Under the pieces are notes generated by a model, which ran no database searches, had not been told where the DNA came from, and saw nothing but the letters and a program-made list of their open reading frames with translations. From contig JAGHBG010000133.1 in assembly GCA_021161105.1 (NCBI GenBank), positions 1 through 27,509 of the forward strand: DNA of 27,509 nucleotides, given 5' to 3'. Of this stretch, positions 8,350-16,863 are shown piece after piece. Both the position numbers and the translations under genes were made by a program. The DNA is from Thermotogaceae bacterium. GTDB lineage: Bacteria; Thermotogota; Thermotogae; Thermotogales; Thermotogaceae. The stretch's first letter is position 1; every line of letters begins with the position of its first letter.

Positions 8350-9342
8350 ATGATTATGAGAAAAACATTGCTTTTGTTTTGCCTGATAATTTTTGCTGTT
8401 TTAAACTTTTCTGGGATCGTTCATGTGAATTCGAGTTTTGTGTATCCAGAGGAAGAGAAGATAACATATTCTGGGAGTGTAACGGCGATAATAGAGGAAG
8501 ATGGAGTTACCCTTTATTCCAGTACAATGATGGTCTTTAAAGAAAATGGAAAATGGGAAAAGATAGAAGCTCGTGAACCTGTAAGGGTTGAAACAAAAGA
8601 TATCAGTGCAGATTCACAAAGATTGATTTATTACCTTTCCAAAAAGACTGGAAAGCTTATCAGTGATGTTGTTGCGGTTCTTGAAGGTCGGGATTCTACG
8701 GTCACGACTGATCTATTGGAATTCGATCTCGACAAGGGAAAGTATTGGTCTGATAAGCCTACTACAGTTAAAAGAAAAGATGTAACGATGAATGGTGAGG
8801 ATTTTTCTTACACAAAAGATGCATCATTACTTGAATATGGAAAGAATTTTTCAGCGGTTAAAGAGGGAAGTAATACAGCAAAGATATACGGGGATTCGGC
8901 TGCTGTTGACCTTGAGAAGGAGATAATGGAGGTTTCTAAGAATGTTCGACTCGTTACAGAGGATTCAACCATATCAGCTAACAGCATGGAATATGATTTG
9001 AAAAACTCTGGAAAGCTTTTTGGGTATGTAAGAGGTCTTATAGATAGAGAAGGCTCTTTAACAAGGTTCGAATCTGATATCTTAACTTTTGATATTGAAA
9101 AAGAGATATATGAAGGAGTAACAAAAAGTAGTACATGCGTGAAAATATGGAAAGATAAAACTTATATAGAAGCGGGTAGATTTGTTTACAGGAGGAAAGA
9201 AGGATTCCTGGAGCTTTATGACAGGATTTTTATATGGGATAGAAAGAAGGATGTGAAGATGTGGGCGAAGAGAGCGATTATGTACTTGGATGAGGAAAAG
9301 ATGAAGGCGTGGGATGTTAGAACGGAAATTGAGGTGAAATGA
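8350..9342 (+). CDS. LptA/OstA-like periplasmic beta-strand protein
   Basis: 330 residues. A GGAAAGGGG site precedes two candidate ATG codons (8350 and 8356); 8350 is chosen. A signal sequence (about 1-22, LLLFCLIIFAVLNFSGIV) predicts export. The remainder is made almost entirely of short alternating strands in repeating units (SADSQRLIYYLSKKTGKL, ITADSTISANSMEYDLKN-type, FESDILTFDIEKEIYEG), the pattern of the OstA-N/LptA/LptC jelly-roll family. In diderms these proteins form the periplasmic bridge that carries lipopolysaccharide to the outer membrane. Thermotogota have an outer sheath (toga) and are not generally thought to make classical LPS, so the cargo is uncertain. The gene overlaps the following DHH-CCA gene by one base (ATGA-type coupling). 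Confidence 0.68.
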   Translation: MIMRKTLLLFCLIIFAVLNFSGIVHVNSSFVYPEEEKITYSGSVTAIIEEDGVTLYSSTMMVFKENGKWEKIEAREPVRVETKDISADSQRLIYYLSKKTGKLISDVVAVLEGRDSTVTTDLLEFDLDKGKYWSDKPTTVKRKDVTMNGEDFSYTKDASLLEYGKNFSAVKEGSNTAKIYGDSAAVDLEKEIMEVSKNVRLVTEDSTISANSMEYDLKNSGKLFGYVRGLIDREGSLTRFESDILTFDIEKEIYEGVTKSSTCVKIWKDKTYIEAGRFVYRRKEGFLELYDRIFIWDRKKDVKMWAKRAIMYLDEEKMKAWDVRTEIEVK

Positions 9343-11975
9343 TGAAACTGATAGTTCCCCATAGAAATCCTGACTTTGACGCTTTCGCTTCTGCTGTTGC
9401 GGCGAAGCTTTTGTATCCAGATTATGAGATAGTTATCAGTGGTCAACCAAATCAGAACCTTGAGGAGTACATAAAAATATATGAAGATAAGTTTCCTTTT
9501 CTTAAGGAAAGCTCAATTTCGGTTGATGAAACGGTTGAATGTGCTATCGTTGTTGATACTGCAAGTCCTAAGAGAATAAGTAAAAAGGTTCTTTCTTTAA
9601 TAGAGAAAGCAAAGAAAGTCATTATATATGACCATCATCCTGGTATAAAGGAAGGAGGGCTTGAAGGAGAAAGTCACATAGAAGCACTTGGTGCTACGAC
9701 AACAATGATGGTGGAGATGATCAGGGAAAAGGGAATAGAAATTGATTCAATTACCGCAACTCTTTTTATGATAGCCATATATGAAGATACTGGTAACCTC
9801 TTATATTCGTCAACAACTCCAAGGGATTTGGAAGCGGCTAAGTTTCTTTTAGAAAACGGTGCAAATCTTGTTGAAGTTTCTGAGTACATAAAACTTGACC
9901 TGACCTATGACCAGCAGCAGATATTTGAAAAGCTTCTGGAAGATCAGAAAGAATACAACGTGAATGGGGTACCTGTTGTTATCGCAAAAGCAGAGTATGA
10001 AAAGTTTGTGGGAGGCTTGAACATTGTTACTGGAAAAATCTGGAATCATCTTGGGGTGGAAACTTTAATATCTGTGATAAAAATGGGAAAAAAGGTTTAC
10101 ATAATAGGAAGAACATCCTCTCCTGATGTGGATATAGGTGGATTGATGAAAGAGCTTGGTGGTGGAGGTCATAAAAAAGCTGGATCAGCATCTATTAAGG
10201 CTCAAGATATAAATGAAGTTTTAAGCCAGCTATTTGAAAAGCTAAAAAAACATATAACTCCTGCTCTTCGTGCAAGGGATGTGATGTCGTCGCCGGTGAA
10301 AGTAATATACGCAAATCAGAAAATAGAAGAAGCTAACAGGATAATGGAGATGACCGGCCATAATGGTTTTCCTGTGGTTGAAGGAAATAAACTTGTTGGA
10401 ATTGTGACGAAAAAAGCTGTTGATAAGGCTATGAACCATGGACTTGGTGATCGGCCTGTGAAATCAATAATGATGCCAAAACTGATAACTGCGACTCCTG
10501 ATACACCTTTGAATCAAATTAGACAGATGATGGTAGAAAATTCCATTGGAAGGATACCTGTATTGGAGAATGGTGTATTAGTTGGTATTGTTACAAGAAC
10601 AGATATTTTAAGAGCTATATTTGGCAATACGGGTGGGAAGAAAAGGGTAGAAGGAGTTTATATAAAAGACGGGAAAATTTTCACTGATATTAAGGATATA
10701 ATGAGGGAAAGAATTCCACCACGGATATTGAACCTTTTAAGACTTCTTGGAACTCTGGCTGAGGAAATAGATATGAAGATTTATGTTGTGGGAGGGTTTG
10801 TCAGGGATCTCCTTCTTGGAAAACCAAATGAAGATATCGATATCGTTGTTGAGGGAAGTGGAGTGGAGTTTGCAAAATATGTAGCGAAGTTCTTTAAGGT
10901 TAAAGTGGTGAATCATGATCAGTTCATGACGGCATCACTTTTCTTCAAGGATGGATTTAGAATCGATATTGCAACAGCTCGAACGGAGTATTACCAATCC
11001 CCTGCAAAACTTCCTGAGGTTGATATAAGTACAATAAGAAATGATCTCTACAGAAGGGACTTCACCATAAATGCAATGGCTATAAAGTTAAATCCCGGTG
11101 AGTTCGGTATTTTATATGACTTTTTCAGCGGAAAAAAGGACTTAGAAAATGGAATAATAAGAGCTTTGCATACCCTTTCATTTGTCGATGATCCTACAAG
11201 GATATTGAGAGCAGTTAGATTCGAGCAAAGGTTTGACTTTAGGATAGAAGAAGTTACGGAGAAGCTCATGAGAGAGGCCGTGGATAATGGATATTTAGAG
11301 AAAGTTACAGGAATGAGATTGCGTCAGGAAATTGAAAAGATATTGAAGGAAAGTGAACCGTTAAAAACTATAAGAAGACTCGCAAGTTTCGATGCTATAA
11401 AGCATCTATTTCCCAGAACTTTTTACACACAGGTTATGGACGAGAAGCTGAAAAGAATGTTCACCTTTTTACCGTGGGCTAAAGAATATTTCAAAAAGGT
11501 CAATGATTTTTACGCACTTGTGTACATATTTCTTGAGTATTATGATGAAGGTAGTTTGGAATATGTTAAGTTCATATATTCAATACCTGATAAGGTTACA
11601 AACGAATTGAGGGATCTTGAAAAAAGAGTTCAAAAGATCGTTGAAGCAATAAAAAATTCAACCATGCCCTCTCAACTGCATGATATATTTAAGAAGATTT
11701 CACCAGAAGGGGTATGTTACATTGCATCATATCTTGAAGAGGAAGACCAGAAGAAGCTAAAAAACTTTTTTGAAAGGTTAAAGAGCTCAAAACCGAAAGT
11801 GGTTAATGGAAAGTACCTGCAAGAACTTGGGGTAAAACCTGGTCCGGAAATAGGCAGGATCATAGATGAAGTGATAAAAGCAAAATTGGATGATAGAGTG
11901 AAAGACGAAGAGAGTTTTGTGAAGGAGTTGATAGGGATTGAGAGTACCACCAATAAAAGCGACAATAAAGATTGA
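9342..11975 (+). CDS. DHH phosphoesterase - CBS pair - CCA tRNA nucleotidyltransferase fusion
   Basis: 877 residues. Of two adjacent ATG codons, 9342 fits the GAGGTGA site better. Domains in order: DHH phosphoesterase (HRNPDFDA near 7-14, DHH at 97-99), DHHA1 with GGGGHKKAG near 273-281, two CBS domains (about 310-365 and 372-430), then a class II nucleotidyltransferase (~476-800) with GGFVRD at 484-489, catalytic Asp498 and Asp500 in EDIDIVVEG, and RRDFTINAMA near 571. The tail is the tRNA-binding helical part. The nucleotidyltransferase adds or repairs the CCA end of tRNA (or adds A); the DHH part is the family of nanoRNases and cyclic-dinucleotide or oligonucleotide phosphodiesterases; CBS pairs usually bind adenine nucleotides. 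From memory, Thermotoga maritima has a CCA-adding enzyme of the same architecture. Whether this copy adds CC, A or CCA cannot be read from sequence alone. Confidence 0.92.
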   Translation: MKLIVPHRNPDFDAFASAVAAKLLYPDYEIVISGQPNQNLEEYIKIYEDKFPFLKESSISVDETVECAIVVDTASPKRISKKVLSLIEKAKKVIIYDHHPGIKEGGLEGESHIEALGATTTMMVEMIREKGIEIDSITATLFMIAIYEDTGNLLYSSTTPRDLEAAKFLLENGANLVEVSEYIKLDLTYDQQQIFEKLLEDQKEYNVNGVPVVIAKAEYEKFVGGLNIVTGKIWNHLGVETLISVIKMGKKVYIIGRTSSPDVDIGGLMKELGGGGHKKAGSASIKAQDINEVLSQLFEKLKKHITPALRARDVMSSPVKVIYANQKIEEANRIMEMTGHNGFPVVEGNKLVGIVTKKAVDKAMNHGLGDRPVKSIMMPKLITATPDTPLNQIRQMMVENSIGRIPVLENGVLVGIVTRTDILRAIFGNTGGKKRVEGVYIKDGKIFTDIKDIMRERIPPRILNLLRLLGTLAEEIDMKIYVVGGFVRDLLLGKPNEDIDIVVEGSGVEFAKYVAKFFKVKVVNHDQFMTASLFFKDGFRIDIATARTEYYQSPAKLPEVDISTIRNDLYRRDFTINAMAIKLNPGEFGILYDFFSGKKDLENGIIRALHTLSFVDDPTRILRAVRFEQRFDFRIEEVTEKLMREAVDNGYLEKVTGMRLRQEIEKILKESEPLKTIRRLASFDAIKHLFPRTFYTQVMDEKLKRMFTFLPWAKEYFKKVNDFYALVYIFLEYYDEGSLEYVKFIYSIPDKVTNELRDLEKRVQKIVEAIKNSTMPSQLHDIFKKISPEGVCYIASYLEEEDQKKLKNFFERLKSSKPKVVNGKYLQELGVKPGPEIGRIIDEVIKAKLDDRVKDEESFVKELIGIESTTNKSDNKD

Positions 11976-12369
11976 TAAAGAAGTAAAAGATGTGTGGAAA
12001 GTGATTTTCAATGAAAATGGGTGGGATAGTTGGTTTACAGATGGAATGAAAGTGGAACTTTTTGAAGGTGGAAAGATATTTTTTAGATGGGTTATAGAAG
12101 GGGAGGAAGTTATAGACAGAGGAATAAACATAGCTGTTGTAGAAAACAGACTATGGGAATTTGAATGGAATGAGTATGAGGATGGATACAGGTCAAGAAC
12201 TGCTATTAAGCTCCATGAAGCCTACGATAGAGGTACATGGGTTGAAATAGAAGATAGGGTTATAGTTCTCAAAGAAAAAGATTTTGAAATAGCTTTTAGC
12301 TGTGCTGTGGGTTGGGGAGAATTTTTAACAAGGCTCAAGCTTTGGCTTGAAAGGGGCATCAGGGTTTGA
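11938..12369 (+). CDS. SRPBCC / AHSA1-like ligand-binding protein
   Basis: 143 residues. The start is taken as TTG at 11938, 11 bases after AAGGAG, giving a 38-base overlap with the end of the preceding gene; no better start is available before conserved-looking sequence. The pattern is that of the START/SRPBCC fold: an early IKATIKIDKEVKDVWKVI strand-helix, a W-S-W-F-T-D-G segment, strands around FFRWVIEG and WEFEWNEY, and a long C-terminal helix (GWGEFLTRLKLWLERG). Many members resemble the Hsp90 activator Aha1 C-terminal domain, but small bacterial ones bind varied hydrophobic ligands and their roles are mostly unknown. It overlaps the downstream GH13 gene by 4 bases, so it is co-translated. 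No ligand can be assigned. Confidence 0.7.
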   Translation: MRVPPIKATIKIDKEVKDVWKVIFNENGWDSWFTDGMKVELFEGGKIFFRWVIEGEEVIDRGINIAVVENRLWEFEWNEYEDGYRSRTAIKLHEAYDRGTWVEIEDRVIVLKEKDFEIAFSCAVGWGEFLTRLKLWLERGIRV

Positions 12370-13622
12370 TTGTATATGAAGTTTTCGTAAGGTCTTTTAA
12401 AGATGGAAACGGTGATGGTATAGGTGACTTAAAAGGCATAATGGATTCAGTGGAGTATTTTGAATACCTCGGAGTGGATACTTTGTGGCTCACTCCAATA
12501 TTTTTCTCTCCATCTTTTCATGGATATGATGTAGCCGAGTATTATTCTGTAAATCCGTTGTATGGTAACATAAACGATTTTGAAAATCTCGTAGATACTC
12601 TTCATGCACATGGAATGAGGTTAATCATTGATCTTCCCTTGAACCATACGAGCTTTTTGCATAGATGGTTTTCAGAAAAGCCAGATTACTATGTCTGGGC
12701 TGATGTGAATACTGATATAAATGAAACAAGATCCTGGGACAACATTCCTGTATGGCATTCATCAGAGAGAGGATATTATAGAGGAACTTTTGGGAGATGT
12801 TTTCCTGATCTTAATTACGAAAATCCAGAGGTTGTAGCCCAGGCTCTTGATATAGTCAGATTCTGGAAGGAGAAGGGTGTTGATGGTTTTAGATTTGACG
12901 CTGCAAAGCATATATACAATGATCATGAAAAGAATTTGAAGTTTTGGAAGAAAATCGTTGAAGTCACGAAAGAAAACTTAAATGTGGCGGAGGTCTGGGA
13001 TGTTCCAGCTGTTATGGAAAGATATGCGGATGTTGTTGGATATTCTTTTAATTTCACAGTATTTGGCGCATTAAGAAAGAGTGTTTTTGAAAAAAACCCT
13101 CTTCCTCTATATGAAGCGCTTCTTCTGGTTAAAAATTCAATGTCTAAATACTTTAACTTTCTGTCCAATCATGATGTAACAAGACTTGCTTCTGATGTTC
13201 CAGGTGAGAGGGAAAGGCTCTTTGCTTTTGGAATACTTTTCACCCTTCCTGGAATACCTGTTTTATTTTACGGAGATGAGCTTGGAATGCCTGGAGTTTA
13301 CGATCCTTACTCCCCAGAAGATGTTGTAGAACCTTTCCCCTGGACGGAGGATATGTGTTCAGGTGGAAATACAAGGTGGAAGTCTTCAAAATTTGCAAAG
13401 CCATACCGTGGGTATTCTGTGCATTATCAAAAGCACCATGGGGGTTTTTTGACAAAAATAAAGGCCTGGCTTGATTTTAGAAGAAAACAGTCTTGGATTG
13501 ATAATGCAGATTTAACAGAAATTTATCAAAATAGAGACAAGCTTGTGTATACTATAAGTAAGGAGGAAAAGTCTGTAAAAGTATCTCTGGATTTTCGAAC
13601 TTTCAGTATTACCCTATCTTGA
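12366..13622 (+). CDS. Small cytoplasmic GH13 alpha-amylase-family enzyme
   Basis: 418 residues, start TTG at 12366; the family normally begins with IVYEVFVRSF, so the start is well placed. It has the (beta/alpha)8 barrel with the four GH13 regions: DLPLNHT (89-95), GFRFDAAKH with nucleophile Asp178, AEVWD with acid/base Glu209, and FLSNHD with His269 and Asp270. GDGIGDLKGI near 17-25 and GIPVLFYGDE are also typical. No signal peptide is present, so it acts in the cytoplasm on imported malto-oligosaccharides or related alpha-glucosides. It is short: little or no C-terminal beta-sandwich domain remains after about residue 340-400, whereas most relatives are 470-600 residues. Specificity (amylase, cyclomaltodextrinase or oligo-1,6-glucosidase type) cannot be decided. 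It sits in an operon of RNA and translation genes rather than a sugar operon. Confidence 0.9.
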   Translation: MIVYEVFVRSFKDGNGDGIGDLKGIMDSVEYFEYLGVDTLWLTPIFFSPSFHGYDVAEYYSVNPLYGNINDFENLVDTLHAHGMRLIIDLPLNHTSFLHRWFSEKPDYYVWADVNTDINETRSWDNIPVWHSSERGYYRGTFGRCFPDLNYENPEVVAQALDIVRFWKEKGVDGFRFDAAKHIYNDHEKNLKFWKKIVEVTKENLNVAEVWDVPAVMERYADVVGYSFNFTVFGALRKSVFEKNPLPLYEALLLVKNSMSKYFNFLSNHDVTRLASDVPGERERLFAFGILFTLPGIPVLFYGDELGMPGVYDPYSPEDVVEPFPWTEDMCSGGNTRWKSSKFAKPYRGYSVHYQKHHGGFLTKIKAWLDFRRKQSWIDNADLTEIYQNRDKLVYTISKEEKSVKVSLDFRTFSITLS

Positions 13623-13635
13623 GGAGGTGATTTTT

Positions 13636-14187
13636 ATGGAATACAAAGTTATAGGAAGAGGGGTTCAGATTTCCGATGCAATAAAGAATTATGTAAAAAG
13701 AAGGTTTGAGAAAATAGAAAGAGTACTCAATGATGGGGATGTAACATCCATGGAAATCAGGATAGAAAAAGATGCAGAGAATTACGTGCTGAAAGTTGTG
13801 ATGAACCTGAAAGGATATATACTGACAGTTGAAGAAAGGAACACAGACATGTATGCAACAATAGATTTTGCATCTGATGCGCTTGAAAAACAGGTCAAAA
13901 AACTTAGAGATAAATCGAGGGCAAGACATAAAGCAGGAATTAAAGGATTGTCAGAAACCATTGCAGGTGAAATGGTAAAGCCGGAATATGAGCCTGAAAC
14001 GCCTGAGGAGAAGATAACATCTGTGAAGAGAGCTCCTCTTACACTTATGAATGTTGAAGAAGCAGTTCTTCAAATGGATGTTATGGACCATAATTTCATG
14101 GTATTTAAGAACGCTGAAACCGGGGAAGTTAATGTGTTATACAGAAAGAAAGACGGGGAATATGGACTGCTTGAACTTTTTGAGTGA
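13636..14187 (+). CDS. hpf: Long-form ribosome hibernation promoting factor
   Basis: 183 residues. ATG at 13636 is chosen over an in-frame GTG at 13627 because the AGGAGGTGA site (13622-13630) overlaps the GTG. The N-terminal RaiA/YfiA domain (about 1-95) has the beta-alpha-beta-beta-beta-alpha pattern: IGRGVQISDAIKNYVKRRF, then a helix ALEKQVKKLRDK. A linker follows, then the C-terminal dimerisation domain (about 125-183: KRAPLTLMNVEEAVLQMDVMDHNFMVF). Long HPF binds the 30S subunit and pairs ribosomes into inactive 100S particles in stationary phase or stress. The gene begins 13 bases after the GH13 gene and is followed 9 bases later by an RNase G/E gene. Confidence 0.95.
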   Translation: MEYKVIGRGVQISDAIKNYVKRRFEKIERVLNDGDVTSMEIRIEKDAENYVLKVVMNLKGYILTVEERNTDMYATIDFASDALEKQVKKLRDKSRARHKAGIKGLSETIAGEMVKPEYEPETPEEKITSVKRAPLTLMNVEEAVLQMDVMDHNFMVFKNAETGEVNVLYRKKDGEYGLLELFE

Positions 14188-14196
14188 GGTGAGCTG

Positions 14197-15597
14197 TTGA
14201 ACAGGTTAATAATTGGAAAGGGCGCCTCCGGTTACATGGGGGCGCTTTTTGAAGATAATAGGATAGTAGAAATATTCCATGAAGATTTTGAAAGCATATC
14301 GGGGAATATTTATCTTGGAAAGGTAGAAAATGTAGTAAAGACCTTAGGAGGAGCATTCATTGATATTGGAGCTGGAAAGAAAGCGTTTCTAAAACTTAAG
14401 GACATTACATCCCTCTACCAGAAAGAGATCCTGAAAGATAAGAATCTTAAGTCCAGAATGAAAATCTTGGTTCAGGTGAAAAAGGATGAAACGAAGAAAA
14501 AAGGTCCCCAGGTTACAACCAGGATCAGTATTCCTGGGAGGTTTTTGGTATATTTTCCGGTAAGTTTTGCTATGGGAATATCAAAAAAGATAGAGGGAGA
14601 AGAGAGGGAAAAGTTGAAGAAATTTTTAAGGGAGTTAAGGGAGAAGGGTAGAGGGGTTGTTATAAGAACTGCCGCATCAGGTATAGATGAGGAGATAATA
14701 CTGGAAGAGTATAGGGAGCTTAAGAAGACATGGAAAAATATTGTAAAAACATATAAAAGATCGAGAAAGGTAAAACTTCTTTACACAACTCCCACCGTGG
14801 CGGATCTTATTTTGAGGGATAAAGTCAACAAAAAAATAGCAGAAATAATCACCAATGATCCTGATGTTAAGGAAAAAGCAGAAGAACTTATAAGAAAGTA
14901 CAGGTTTAAAAACACAACTGTTAGATACGAAGAGGGGGACATTTTTGAAAAGTACGATGTATACAACAAAATGAAGGAAATAACAAAAAGAACTGTCCAT
15001 CTTGACAGTGGCGCTGAGATAATTATAGATAGAACAGAAGCATTGACAGCGATTGATGTAAACACAGCATCAAGTGTAAAAGGTCGTGATCAAGAGAACC
15101 TGATCCTGAAGACAAATATGGAGGCGGCAAAAGAAATAGCACGGCAGCTCAGACTGAGGAACATAGGTGGAATTATAATAATTGACTTCATAAAGATGAG
15201 GACTGATGAAAATCGGGAAAGGGTTATAAAAGTATTGAAAGAAGAATTGAAAAAAGATAGTGCAAAAACAGAGGTTTTTGGCTTTACAAACCTTGGTCTT
15301 TTGGAAATGACAAGAAAAAGGACATCTAAACCAATAGAAGATCATTTTCTGTCAACATGTCCTGTTTGTCATGGAACAGGTTTTGTTTTATCACCTAAGT
15401 TAATTTTTTCTCGTTTAGACTCTGATATTGATAAAATAAAGGATGTGAAAAAGATAAGGATCACAGTACATCAAAATATGTCAGGTTACATAACAAGTGG
15501 TGTTATAAGAAAGTGGAAGAAAAAAGCTGAAGCTGATGTAGAAATAAATTTCTCATGGTACGATCCAAACTCGTACGATATAAAGTATTACAAATAG
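14197..15597 (+). CDS. rng: Ribonuclease G/E family endoribonuclease
   Basis: 466 residues, start TTG at 14197 behind a GAGGTGAG site. The length and the absence of a long C-terminal scaffold fit RNase G or a minimal RNase E. The N-terminal S1-type RNA-binding domain (about 36-115, with GAFIDIGAGKKAFLKLKDI) is followed by a 5'-sensor/RNase H-like region and the DNase-I-like catalytic domain: LTAIDVNT with Asp287 and IIIIDFIKM with Asp330 as the metal-binding pair. The zinc-link CPVCHGTG is at 388-395. It should cleave single-stranded AU-rich RNA, processing rRNA 5' ends and starting mRNA decay. It is followed after 18 bases by the DUF1015 gene. Confidence 0.94.
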   Translation: MNRLIIGKGASGYMGALFEDNRIVEIFHEDFESISGNIYLGKVENVVKTLGGAFIDIGAGKKAFLKLKDITSLYQKEILKDKNLKSRMKILVQVKKDETKKKGPQVTTRISIPGRFLVYFPVSFAMGISKKIEGEEREKLKKFLRELREKGRGVVIRTAASGIDEEIILEEYRELKKTWKNIVKTYKRSRKVKLLYTTPTVADLILRDKVNKKIAEIITNDPDVKEKAEELIRKYRFKNTTVRYEEGDIFEKYDVYNKMKEITKRTVHLDSGAEIIIDRTEALTAIDVNTASSVKGRDQENLILKTNMEAAKEIARQLRLRNIGGIIIIDFIKMRTDENRERVIKVLKEELKKDSAKTEVFGFTNLGLLEMTRKRTSKPIEDHFLSTCPVCHGTGFVLSPKLIFSRLDSDIDKIKDVKKIRITVHQNMSGYITSGVIRKWKKKAEADVEINFSWYDPNSYDIKYYK

Positions 15598-15615
15598 AAG
15601 AAGGAGGGAACCGGA

Positions 15616-16863
15616 ATGGTTGTGAGACCTTTCAAAGGTTTGAGGCCAAGGAAAGATATGGTGGGAAAGGTAGCGGTAAGGCCCTACGATGTTGTAACAA
15701 CAGAAGAAGCAAGAGAGGAAGCAAAGAAAAACCCCTATTGTTTTTACAGAGTCACACGACCGGAAATAGATTTTGAAGGCGAAGTTGATACAAAATCTGA
15801 CGAGGTTATTAAAAGGGCACGAGAAAATCTTGAGTGGCTTATTAAGGAAGGTGTTATGATTCAGGATGAAAAGCCTTGTTTTTATGTTTACAAACTCCAG
15901 CGTGGAGATCATACTCAAATAGGACTTGTTGCCACTTTTTCTGTTGATGAGTATCAGCAGGGAAGGATTAAGAAGCATGAGCTTACAAGAAAAGATAAAG
16001 AGGATGAAAGAGCAAAACATGTTTACATAACAAGGGCACATACAGGTCCTGTCTACCTCATGTATGAGTCTGATGAGGAGGTAAACAAAACATTTGAAAG
16101 TGTTGTGAATGAAAAGGAACCTGAATATGATTTTGAGGATGGAAGTGGAGTGCGACATACTTTTTACCTTGTTTGTGAGGAAGAAAAGATAGATGAAATA
16201 GTTGAAGCTTTTAAGAAACTCGATGCTCTGTATATAGCTGATGGTCACCACAGAGCTGCTGCGGCATCCAGAGCAAGAGAGTGGTGGAAGAAAGATAATT
16301 CCAATCACACGGGAGAAGAGGAATACAACTACTTCCTTGCTGTGGTATTTCCCCACGACAGGCTAAAAGTCTACGAATACAACAGAGTGGTTAAGGATCT
16401 TAATGATATGAGCAAAGAAGAGTTCTTAGAGAAGTTAAAGGAAAAATTCAATGTAGAAAAAGCCCCGCAAATACCATATAGGCCCAGGGATGTACATGAG
16501 TTTGGAATATATTTTGGAAATGGCGAGTGGTATGTAATGACCCCCAAGGAAGGTATTTTTGATCCTAACCATCCTGTTGAAAAATTAGATGTGCAGATAC
16601 TTCAGAAAAATGTTCTGTCTCCTTTCCTTGGTATAGAAAATCCAAGAACAGACCCAAGAATAAGCTTTGTACCTGCAGTATATGGTCTTGGGGATCTTAT
16701 AGATGCTGTTGATAAGGAAGGATTTGCAGTTGGATTTGCTCTCTATCCCACTCCGGTGGAAGCCATTATTGAAATTGCTGATGCTGAACTGATAATGCCA
16801 CCAAAGTCTACCTGGTTCGATCCAAAACTCAAGAGCGGTATAGTAGTTCATCTTATAGATTGA
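15616..16863 (+). CDS. DUF1015-family protein (possible serine-kinase relative)
   Basis: 415 residues, ATG at 15616 behind AAGGAGGG. Family marks are RPFKGLRP at 4-11, RPYDVV at 22-27, KKHELT at 119-124, and the invariant IADGHHR at 207-213. DUF1015 proteins belong to a wider ParB/Srx-like group; some relatives have been described as free-serine kinases, which would make O-phosphoserine, but I cannot tell whether this one has that activity. It is soluble, without a signal peptide. It ends the long plus-strand run and its last 16 bases overlap the end of the convergent CAAX protease gene; no terminator separates them. Confidence 0.85.
   Translation: MVVRPFKGLRPRKDMVGKVAVRPYDVVTTEEAREEAKKNPYCFYRVTRPEIDFEGEVDTKSDEVIKRARENLEWLIKEGVMIQDEKPCFYVYKLQRGDHTQIGLVATFSVDEYQQGRIKKHELTRKDKEDERAKHVYITRAHTGPVYLMYESDEEVNKTFESVVNEKEPEYDFEDGSGVRHTFYLVCEEEKIDEIVEAFKKLDALYIADGHHRAAAASRAREWWKKDNSNHTGEEEYNYFLAVVFPHDRLKVYEYNRVVKDLNDMSKEEFLEKLKEKFNVEKAPQIPYRPRDVHEFGIYFGNGEWYVMTPKEGIFDPNHPVEKLDVQILQKNVLSPFLGIENPRTDPRISFVPAVYGLGDLIDAVDKEGFAVGFALYPTPVEAIIEIADAELIMPPKSTWFDPKLKSGIVVHLID

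Noticed and set aside
15553..16356. 267-codon open frame on the minus strand
   Set aside because: It lies antisense over the RNase G/E end and the DUF1015 gene. The plus frame has clear family motifs, and the minus translation is a Phe/Ser/Ile-rich composition typical of a reverse-strand shadow.
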